A stretch of 64,000 bases of DNA from Solea solea. Taxonomy: Eukaryota > Chordata > Actinopteri > Pleuronectiformes > Soleidae. The translations under genes were made by a program, and so were the position numbers. The DNA is taken from the NCBI RefSeq assembly GCF_958295425.1, contig NC_081138.1, forward strand, positions 8,978,302 through 9,042,301. The letters are read 5' to 3'. Below, piece by piece: positions 1 to 9,300 of the stretch (positions are counted from its first letter, which is position 1; each line of letters opens with the position of its first letter). The notes under the pieces were generated by a model, which saw only the letters and a program-made list of their open reading frames with translations, made no database searches and had not been told where the DNA came from.

Positions 1-103
1 ATTTGTGTCTGTTTCTGTGCACATTCAGCAAGTATACGGCTGTTTTCTGACCTTTTTCAATTTTCTACTGTCCCATAACATAAACCTCACAAATAAAGTT
101 AAC

Positions 104-115
104 ATCTTATAAGAT
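104..115. other. 12-bp palindrome ATCTTATAAGAT, first of many
   Basis: This perfect dyad sits at monomer positions 146-157 and recurs in a large share of the monomers. In other copies the two central bases change (ATCTTACAAGAT, ATCTTTTAAGAT, ATCTTTGAAGAT) while the arms ATCTT and AAGAT persist. Two common classes alter the right arm instead (ATCTTATCAGAT and TCTTATAAGAAAT). Short dyads have been proposed to favour non-B DNA at centromeres that lack CENP-B boxes; whether that applies here is inference. Confidence 0.8.
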
Positions 116-310
116 ATACTTCTGTACCCTCAGTGTTTGATTTTGCAATGATTTCACTGTTTGGATGTGTTTTTCTATTTGTGTCTGTTTTTGTGCGCAT
201 TCAGCAAGTATACGGCTGTTTTCTGATTTTATTCAATTTTCTACTGTCCCATAACATAAACCTCACAAATAAAGTTAACATCTTATAAGATATAGTTATT
301 TACCCTCAGT

Positions 311-486
311 GTTTGATTTTGCAATGATTTCACTGTTTGGATGTGTTTTTCTATTTGTGTCTGTTTCTGTGCACATTCAGCAAGTATACGGCTGTTTTCT
401 GATTTTTTTCAATTTTCTACTGTCCCATAACATAAAGCTCACAAATAAAGTTAAAATCTTATAAGATATAGTTATTTACCCTCAGT
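311..486 (+). repeat. Reference monomer (176 bp) used for numbering
   Basis: Taking GTTTGA as base 1, this copy has 26 G, 28 C, 45 A and 77 T (30.7% GC). Landmarks in monomer coordinates: a T-rich half with T-tracts at 85-88, 93-99 and 103-106; GTGCAC at 60-65; GTATAC at 74-79 with the CpG at 79-80; a near-invariant core from CTACTGTCCCATAACAT to CACAAATAAAGTT at 107-142; AATAAA at 134-139; a perfect 12-bp palindrome ATCTTATAAGAT at 146-157; and a variable tail at 158-176. The start point is arbitrary, since a tandem array has no natural first base. Confidence 0.95.
417..452 (+). other. Conserved monomer core with AATAAA
   Basis: This is the example of monomer positions 107-142. Across families A and B the stretch CTACTGTCCCATAACAT and the following CACAAATAAAGTT change very little. 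The recurrent changes are ATAAACC / ATAAAGC / ATGAACC, CCCATGACAT, CCAATAACAT and AAATGAAG. The core contains a canonical polyadenylation hexamer in nearly every monomer, so a transcript of this strand would carry one about every 176 bases. I see no evidence that it is used. Confidence 0.7.
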
Positions 487-3350
487 GTTTGATTTTGCAA
501 TGATTTCACTGTTTGGATGTGTTTTTCTATTTGTGTCTTTTTTTGTGCACATTCAGCAAGTATACGGCTGTTTTCTAATTTTTTTCAATTTTCTACTGTC
601 CCATAACATAAACCTCACAAATAAAGTTAAAATCTTATAAGATATAGTTATTTACCCTCAGTGTTTGATTTTGCAATGATTTCACTGTTTGGATGTGTTT
701 TTCTATTTGTGTCTGTTTTTGTGCACATTCAGCAAGTATACAGCTGTTTTCTGATTTTTTTCAATTTTCTACTGTCCCATAACATAAACCTCACAAATAA
801 AGTTAACATCTTATAAGATATAGTTATTTACCCTCAGTGTTTGATTTTGCAATGATTTCACTGTTTGGATGTGTTTTTCTATTTGTGTCTGTTTTTGTGC
901 ACATTCAGCAAGTATACGGCTGTTTTTTGATTTTTTTCAATTTTCTACTGTCCCATAACATAAACCTCACAAATAAAGTTAAAATCTTATAAGATATAGT
1001 TATTTACCCTCAGTGTTTGATTTTGCAATGATTTCACTGTTTGGATGTGTTTTTCTATTTGTGTCTGTTTTTGTGCGCAGTCAGCAAGTATACGGCTGTT
1101 TTCAGATTTTTTTTCATTTTTCTACTGTCCCATAACATAAACCTCACAAATAAAGTTAACATCTTATCAGATATACTTCCGTACCCTCAGTGTTTGATTT
1201 TGCAATGATTTCACTGTTTGGATGTGTTTTTCTATTTGTGTCTGTTTTGTGCACATTCAGCAAGTATACGGCTGTTTTCTGATTTTTTTCAATTTTCTAC
1301 TGTCCCATAACATAAAGCTCACAAATAAAGTTAAAATCTTATAAGATATAGTTATTTACCCTCAGTGTTTGATTTTGCAATGATTTCACTGTTTGGATGT
1401 GTTTTTCTATTTGTGTCTTTTTTTGTGCACATTCAGCAAGTATACGGCTGTTTTCTAATTTTTTTCAATTTTCTACTGTCCCATAACATAAACCTCACAA
1501 ATAAAGTTAAAATCTTATAAGATATAGTTATTTACCCTCAGTGTTTGATTTTGCAATGATTTCACTGTTTGGATGTGTTTTTCTATTTGTGTCTGTTTTT
1601 GTGCACATTCAGCAAGTAAACAGCTGTTTTCAGATTTTTTTTCAATTTTCTACTGTCCCATGACATAAAGCTCACAAATAAAGTTAACATCTTATCAGAT
1701 ATACTTCTGTACCCTCAGTGTTTGATTTTGCAATGATTTCACTGTTTGGATGTGTTTTTCTATTTGTGTCTGTTTTTGTGCGTGTTCAGCAAGATACGGC
1801 TGTTTTCTGATTTTTTTCAATTTTCTACTGTCCAATAACATAAAGCTCACAAATAAAGTTAAAATCTTATAAGATATAGTTATTTACCCTCAGTGTTTGA
1901 TTTTGCAATGATTTCACTGTTTGGATGTGTTTTTCTATTTGTGTCTTTTTTTGTGCACATTCAGCAAGTATACGGCTGTTTTCTAATTTTTTTCAATTTT
2001 CTACTGTCCCATAACATAAACCTCACAAATAAAGTTAAAATCTTATAAGATATAGTTATTTACCCTCAGTGTTTGATTTTGCAATGATTTCACTGTTTGG
2101 ATGTGTTTTTCTATTTGTGTCTGTTTTTGTGCACATTCAGCAAGTATACAGCTGTTTTCTGATTTTTTTCAATTTTCTACTGTCCCATAACATAAACCTC
2201 ACAAATAAAGTTAACATCTTATAAGATATAGTTATTTACCCTCAGTGTTTGATTTTGCAATGATTTCACTGTTTGGATGTGTTTTTCTATTTGTGTCTGT
2301 TTTTGTGCACATTCAGCAAGTATACGGCTGTTTTTTGATTTTTTTCAATTTTCTACTGTCCCATAACATAAACCTCACAAATAAAGTTAAAATCTTATAA
2401 GATATAGTTATTTACCCTCAGTGTTTGATTTTGCAATGATTTCACTGTTTGGATGTGTTTTTCTATTTGTGTCTGTTTTTGTGCGCAGTCAGCAAGTATA
2501 CGGCTGTTTTCAGATTTTTTTTCATTTTTCTACTGTCCCATAACATAAACCTCACAAATAAAGTTAACATCTTATCAGATATACTTCCGTACCCTCAGTG
2601 TTTGATTTTGCAATGATTTCACTGTTTGGATGTGTTTTTCTATTTGTGTCTGTTTTGTGCACATTCAGCAAGTATACGGCTGTTTTCTGATTTTTTTCAA
2701 TTTTCTACTGTCCCATAACATAAAGCTCACAAATAAAGTTAAAATCTTATAAGATATAGTTATTTACCCTCAGTGTTTGATTTTGCAATGATTTCACTGT
2801 TTGGATGTGTTTTTCTATTTGTGTCTTTTTTTGTGCACATTCAGCAAGTATACGGCTGTTTTCTAATTTTTTTCAATTTTCTACTGTCCCATAACATAAA
2901 CCTCACAAATAAAGTTAAAATCTTATAAGATATAGTTATTTACCCTCAGTGTTTGATTTTGCAATGATTTCACTGTTTGGATGTGTTTTTCTATTTGTGT
3001 CTGTTTTTGTGCACATTCAGCAAGTAAACAGCTGTTTTCAGATTTTTTTTCAATTTTCTACTGTCCCATGACATAAAGCTCACAAATAAAGTTAACATCT
3101 TATCAGATATACTTCTGTACCCTCAGTGTTTGATTTTGCAATGATTTCACTGTTTGGATGTGTTTTTCTATTTGTGTCTGTTTTTGTGCGTGTTCAGCAA
3201 GATACGGCTGTTTTCTGATTTTTTTCAATTTTCTACTGTCCAATAACATAAAGCTCACAAATAAAGTTAAAATCTTATAAGATATAGTTATTTACCCTCA
3301 GTGTTTGATTTTGCAATGATTTCACTGTTTGGATGTGTTTTTCTATTTGT
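430..3350. repeat. 8-monomer higher-order repeat, 1,408-bp period
   Basis: Rare variants recur exactly 1,408 bp (8 x 176) apart: the tail at 481 matches 1,889, 1,361 matches 2,769, and GCGCAG at 1,075 matches 2,483. The first copy runs about 430-1,850 and the second about 1,850-3,260, with agreement continuing to about 3,350, where GTGTCTG replaces GTGTCTT. Both copies look almost identical by eye. Upstream of 430 the two diverge (CATTCAGCAAGTATACGG against GTTCAGCAAGATACGG), which marks the left limit. Confidence 0.85.
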
Positions 3351-4318
3351 GTCTGTTTTTGTGCACATTCAGCAAGTATACGGCTGTTTTCTGACTTTTT
3401 TCAATTTTGTACTGTCCCATAACATAAAGCTCACAAATAAAGTTAAAATCTTATAAGACATACTTCTGTACCCTCAGTGTTTGATTTTGCAATGATTTCA
3501 CTGTTAGATGTGTTTTTCTATTTGTGTCTTTTTTTGTGCACATTCAGCAAGTATACGGCTGTTTTCAAATTTTTTTCAATTTTCTACTGTCCCATAACAT
3601 AAACCTCACAAATAAAGTTAACATCTTATAAGATATAGTTATTTACCCTCAGTGTTTGATTTTGCAATGATTTCACCGTTTGGATGTGTTTTTCTATTTG
3701 TGTCTGTTTTTGTGCACATTCAGCAAGTATACAGCTGTTTTCAGATTTTTTTTCAATTTTCTACTGTCCCATAACATAAAGCTCACAAATGAAGTTAACA
3801 TCTTATCAGATATATTTCTGTACCCTCAGTGTTTGATTTTGCAATGATTTCACTGTTTGGATGTGTTTTTCTATTTGTGTCTGTTTTTGTGCGCATTCAG
3901 CAAGTATACGGCTGTTTTCTGATTTTTTTTCAATTTTCTACTGTCCCATAACATAAACCTCACAAATAAAGTTAACATCTTATAAGATATAGTTATCTAC
4001 CTTTAGCGTTTGATTTTGCAATAATTTCACTGTTTGGATGTGTTTTTCTATTTGTGTCTGTTTTTGTGCACATTCAACAAGGTTATGGCTGTTTTCTGAT
4101 TTTTTTCATTTTTCTACTGTCCCATAACATAAACCTCACAAATAAAGTTAAAATCTTTTAAGATATATTTATATACCTTTAGTGTTTGATTTTGCAAAAA
4201 TTTCACTGTTTTTTTCTGTGTGTCTGTTTTTGTGCGCATTCAGCAAGAATACGGCATTTTTCCTTGTTTTTCTTCATTTTCCTACTGTCCCATAACATAA
4301 ACCTCACAAATAAAGTTA
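2125..4318. repeat. Duplicated block, second copy at ~6,169-8,362
   Basis: Markers keep a constant 4,044-bp offset: GCGCAG 2,483 to 6,527, CTGTTAGATG 3,501 to 7,545, and GCAAAAATTTCAC 4,194 to 8,238. The left limit is set by GTGTCTG against GTTTCTT, and the right limit by AGTTAAC against AGTTGAC. The first copy is followed by an extra pair of monomers (about 4,321-4,672) that the second copy lacks. Confidence 0.8.
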
Positions 4319-4351
4319 ACATCTTATAAGAAATAGTTATATACCTTTAGC
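4184..4351 (+). repeat. Short 168-bp deletion monomer
   Basis: This monomer reads GCAAAAATTTCACTG, then lacks about 10 bp of the usual GGATGTGTTTTTCTA region, and gains 2 bp in the GGCATTTTTCCTTG segment, giving 168 bp in total. The same deletion occurs in five other monomers, starting at 8,228, 12,799, 37,446, 39,550 and 44,298. Each sits between a CATTCAACAAGG monomer and a B-like or TTTAGCG monomer. It is a good tracer of block duplication because the deletion is unlikely to have arisen more than once. Confidence 0.85.
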
Positions 4352-5025
4352 GTTTGATTTTGCAATAATTTCACTGTTTGGATGTGTTTTTCTATTTGTG
4401 TCTGTTTTTGTGCACATTCAACAAGGTTATGGCTGTTTTCTGATTTTTTTCATTTTTCTACTGTCCCATAACATAAACCTCACAAATAAAGTTAAAATCT
4501 TTGAAGATATATTTATATACCTTTAGCGTTTGATTTTGCAATAATTTCACTGTTTGGATGTGTTTTTCTATGTGTGTCTGTTTTTGTGCGCATTCAGCAA
4601 GAATACGGCATTTTTCCTTGTTTTTCTTCATTTTCCTACTGTCCCATAACATAAACCTCACAAATAAAGTTGACATCTTATAAGATATAGTTATATACCT
4701 TTAGCATTTGATTTTGCAATGATTTCACTGTTTGGATGTGTTTTTCTATATGTGTCTGTTTTTGTGCGCATTCAGCAAGAATACGGCTGTTTTCTGATTT
4801 TTTTCATTTTTCTACTGTCCCATAACATAAACCTCACAAATAAAGTTAACATCTTATAAGAAATAGTTATATACCTTTAGCGTTTGATTTTGCAATAATT
4901 TCACTGTTTGGATGTGTTTTTCTATTTGTGTCTGTTTTTGTGCGCAGTCAGCAAGTATACGGCTGTTTTCAGATTTTTTTTCATTTTTCTACTGTCCCAT
5001 AACATAAACCTCACAAATAAAGTTA
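4341..5025. repeat. Block shared with 35,321-36,005
   Basis: At a constant offset of 30,980 bp this four-monomer block matches 35,321-36,005, including the rare CTTTGAAGAT tail and the GGCATTTTTCCTTG monomer. The limits are a change from AAGAAATAG to CTTTGAAG on the left and AGTTAACATC to AGTTAAGTTC on the right. This block begins domain 4. Confidence 0.75.
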
Positions 5026-5299
5026 ACATCTTATCAGATATACTTCCGTACCCTCAGTGTTTGATTTTGCAGTGATTTCACTGTTTGGATGTGTTTTTCT
5101 ATTTGTGTCTGTTTTTGTGCGCATTCAGCAAGTATACGGCTGTTTTCAGATTTTTTTTCATTTTTCTACTGTCCCATAACATAAACCTCACAAATAAAGT
5201 TAACATCTTATCAGATATACTTCTGTTCCCTCAGTGTTTGATTTTGCAATGATTTCACTGTTTGGATGTGTTTTTCTATTTGTGTCTGTTTTTGTGCAC

Positions 5300-5925
5300 A
5301 TTCAGCAAGTATACGGCTGTTTTCTGATTTTTTTCAATTTTCTACTGTCCCATAACATAAACCTCACAAATAAAGTTAAAATCTTATAAGATATAGTTAT
5401 TTACCCTCAGTGTTTGATTTTGCAATGATTTCACTGTTTGGATGTGTTTTTCTATTTGTGTCTGTTTTTGTGCGCATTCAGCAAGTATACAGCTGTTTTC
5501 TGATTTTTTTATTTTTCTACTGTCCCATAACATAAACCTCACAAATAAAGTTAACATCTTATAAGATATACTTCTGTACCCTCAGTGTTTGATTTTGCAA
5601 TGATTTCACTGTTTGGATGTGTTTTTCTATTTGTGTCTGTTTTTGTGATCATTCAGCAGGAATACGGCTGTTTTCTGATTTTTTTCATTTTTCTACTGTC
5701 CCATAACATAAACCTCACAAATAAAGTTAAAATCTTATAAGATATAGTTATTTACCCTCAGTGTTTGATTTTGCAATGATTTCACTGTTTGGATGTGTTT
5801 TTCTATTTGTGTCTGTTTTTGTGCGCATTCAGCAAGTATACAGCTGTTTTCTGATTTTTTCATTTTTCTACTGTCCCATAACATAAACCTCACAAATAAA
5901 GTTAACATCTTATAAGATATACTTC
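5300..5925. repeat. Block shared with ~8,990-9,613
   Basis: The marker TGATCATTCAGCAGG at 5,646 recurs at 9,334, and the shortened GATTTTTTTATTTTTC monomers before and after it recur in the same order (offset about 3,688 bp). The match stops at CTTCTTTACC (5,925) against CTTCTGTACC. A related but more diverged set occurs near 33.1-33.5 kb, with CATTCAGTAAG and TATTGTCCCGTAAC as at about 6.0 kb. Confidence 0.7.
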
Positions 5926-6368
5926 TTTACCCTCAGTGTTTGATTTTGCAATGATTTCACTGTTTGGATGTGTTTTTCTATTTGTGTCTGTTTTTGTGCA
6001 CATTCAGTAAGTATACGGCTGTTTTCTGATTTTTTTTCAATTTTCTATTGTCCCGTAACATAAACCTCACAAATAAAGTTAACATCTTATAAGATATACT
6101 TCTGTACCCTCAGTGTTTGATTTTGCAATGATTTCACTGTTTGGATGTGTTTTTCTATTTGTTTCTTTTTTTGTGCACATTCAGCAAGTATACAGCTGTT
6201 TTCTGATTTTTTTCAATTTTCTACTGTCCCATAACATAAACCTCACAAATAAAGTTAACATCTTATAAGATATAGTTATTTACCCTCAGTGTTTGATTTT
6301 GCAATGATTTCACTGTTTGGATGTGTTTTTCTATTTGTGTCTGTTTTTGTGCACATTCAGCAAGTATA

Positions 6369-9300
6369 CGGCTGTTTTTTGATTTTTTTCAATTTTCTAC
6401 TGTCCCATAACATAAACCTCACAAATAAAGTTAAAATCTTATAAGATATAGTTATTTACCCTCAGTGTTTGATTTTGCAATGATTTCACTGTTTGGATGT
6501 GTTTTTCTATTTGTGTCTGTTTTTGTGCGCAGTCAGCAAGTATACGGCTGTTTTCAGATTTTTTTTCATTTTTCTACTGTCCCATAACATAAACCTCACA
6601 AATAAAGTTAACATCTTATCAGATATACTTCCGTACCCTCAGTGTTTGATTTTGCAGTGATTTCACTGTTTGGATGTGTTTTTCTATTTGTGTCTGTTTT
6701 TTGCACATTCAGCAAGTATACGGCTGTTTTCTGATTTTTTTCAATTTTCTACTGTCCCATAACATAAAGCTCACAAATAAAGTTAAAATCTTATAAGATA
6801 TAGTTATTTACCCTCAGTGTTTGATTTTGCAATGATTTCACTGTTTGGATGTGTTTTTCTATTTGTGTCTTTTTTTGTGCACATTCAGCAAGTATACGGC
6901 TGTTTTCTAATTTTTTTCAATTTTCTACTGTCCCATAACATAAACCTCACAAATAAAGTTAAAATCTTATAAGATATAGTTATTTACCCTCAGTGTTTGA
7001 TTTTGCAATGATTTCACTGTTTGGATGTGTTTTTCTATTTGTGTCTGTTTTTGTGCACATTCAGCAAGTAAACAGCTGTTTTCAGATTTTTTTTCAATTT
7101 TCTACTGTCCCATGACATAAAGCTCACAAATAAAGTTAACATCTTATCAGATATACTTCTGTACCCTCAGTGTTTGATTTTGCAATGATTTCACTGTTTG
7201 GATGTGTTTTTCTATTTGTGTCTGTTTTTGTGCGTGTTCAGCAAGATACGGCTGTTTTCTGATTTTTTTCAATTTTCTACTGTCCAATAACATAAAGCTC
7301 ACAAATAAAGTTAAAATCTTATAAGATATAGTTATTTACCCTCAGTGTTTGATTTTGCAATGATTTCACTGTTTGGATGTGTTTTTCTATTTGTGTCTGT
7401 TTTTGTGCACATTCAGCAAGTATACGGCTGTTTTCTGACTTTTTTCAATTTTGTACTGTCCCATAACATAAAGCTCACAAATAAAGTTAAAATCTTATAA
7501 GACATACTTCTGTACCCTCAGTGTTTGATTTTGCAATGATTTCACTGTTAGATGTGTTTTTCTATTTGTGTCTTTTTTTGTGCACATTCAGCAAGTATAC
7601 GGCTGTTTTCTAATTTTTTTCAATTTTCTACTGTCCCATAACATAAACCTCACAAATAAAGTTAACATCTTATAAGATATAGTTATTTACCCTCAGTGTT
7701 TGATTTTGCAATGATTTCACCGTTTGGATGTGTTTTTCTATTTGTGTCTGTTTTTGTGCACATTCAGCAAGTATACAGCTGTTTTCAGATTTTTTTTCAA
7801 TTTTCTACTGTCCCATAACATAAAGCTCACAAATGAAGTTAACATCTTATCAGATATATTTCTGTACCCTCAGTGTTTGATTTTGCAATGATTTCACTGT
7901 TTGGATGTGTTTTTCTATTTGTGTCTGTTTTTGTGCGCATTCAGCAAGTATACGGCTGTTTTCTGATTTTTTTTCAATTTTCTACTGTCCCATAACATAA
8001 ACCTCACAAATAAAGTTAACATCTTATAAGATATAGTTATCTACCTTTAGCGTTTGATTTTGCAATAATTTCACTGTTTGGATGTGTTTTTCTATTTGTG
8101 TCTGTTTTTGTGCACATTCACCAAGGTTATGGCTGTTTTCTGATTTTTTTCATTTTTCTACTGTCCCATAACATAAACCTCACAAATAAAGTTAAAATCT
8201 TTTAAGATATATTTATATACCTTTAGTGTTTGATTTTGCAAAAATTTCACTGTTTTTTTCTGTGTGTCTGTTTTTGTGCGCATTCAGCAAGAATACGGCA
8301 TTTTTCCTTGTTTTTCTTCATTTTCCTACTGTCCCATAACATAAACCTCACAAATAAAGTTGACATCGTATAAGATATAGTTATATACCTTTAGCATTTG
8401 ATTTTGCAATGATTTCACTGTTTGGATGTGTTTTTCTATATGTGTCTGTTTTTGTGCGCATTCAGCAAGAATACGGCTGTTTTCTGATTTTTTTCATTTT
8501 TCTACTGTCCCATAACATAAACCTCACAAATAAAGTTAACATCTTATAAGAAATAGTTATATACCTTTAGCGTTTGATTTTGCAATAATTTCACTGTTTG
8601 GATGTGTTTTTCTATTTGTGTCTGTTTTTGTGCGCAGTCAGCAAGTATACGGCTGTTTTCAGATTTTTTTTCATTTTTCTACTGTCCCATAACATAAACC
8701 TCACAAATAAAGTTAAGTTCTTATCAGATATACTTCTGTACCCTCAGTGTTTGATTTTGCATTGATTTCACTGTTTGGATGTGTTTTTCTATTTGTGTCT
8801 GTTTCTGTGCACATTCAGCAAGTATACGGCTGTTTTCTGACCTTTTTCAATTTTCTACTGTCCCATAACATAAACCTCACAAATAAAGTTAACATCTTAT
8901 CAGATATACTTCTGTACCCTCAGTGTTTGATTGTGCAATGATTTCACTGTTTGGATGTGTTTTTCTATTTGTGTCTGTTTTTGTGCGTGTTCAGCAAGAT
9001 ACGGCTGTTTTCTGATTTTTTTCAATTTTCTACTGTCCCATAACATAAACCTCACAAATAAAGTTAAAATCTTATAAGATATAGTTATTTACCCTCAGTG
9101 TTTGATTTTGCAATGATTTCACTGTTTGGATGTGTTTTTCTATTTGTGTCTGTTTTTGTGCGCATTCAGCAAGTATACAGCTGTTTTCTGATTTTTTTAT
9201 TTTTCTACTGTCCCATAACATAAACCTCACAAATAAAGTTAACATCTTATAAGATATACTTCTGTACCCTCAGTGTTTGATTTTGCAATGATTTCACTGT

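Noticed and set aside
365..395. Possible CENP-B box near TTCAGCAAGTATACGGC
   Set aside because: The known minimal motif needs TTCG, four bases, A, two bases, then CGGG. Here TTCA and CGGC are separated by nine bases where seven are needed, and two essential bases differ; the GCGTGTTCAG class gives eight. No copy fits.
1075..1110. 3' splice-site-like TTTTCAG after a T-rich run
   Set aside because: The motif is simply one monomer class (TTTTCAGATTTT) with no exon or matching donor. It occurs throughout the array.
3600..3625. Rho-independent terminator or hairpin RNA at the CTTATAAG palindrome near T-tracts
   Set aside because: The palindrome is AT-rich, lacks a loop and is not followed by a U-run on this strand. 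The context is eukaryotic satellite, not an operon.
4184..4351. Possible transposon remnant at the 168-bp monomer
   Set aside because: The odd segment aligns to the normal monomer with a 10-bp loss and a 2-bp gain. There are no terminal repeats or target-site duplication.
4458..4676. Minus-strand 72-codon frame, repeated at 15,716, 35,438, 42,113, 47,037, 50,561, 56,731, 58,845 and 60,961
   Set aside because: It is the reverse reading of two adjacent monomers. It recurs only because the block was duplicated, and it has no promoter, domain or codon-level conservation apart from the DNA repeat.
8747..8941. Plus-strand 60-64-codon frames with a hydrophobic start that looks like a membrane segment or signal peptide
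   Set aside because: The hydrophobic look comes from the T-rich half of the monomer (TTT, CTA and GTT codons). They begin at GTG, not ATG, and end in the next monomer. Frame is lost every 176 bp.
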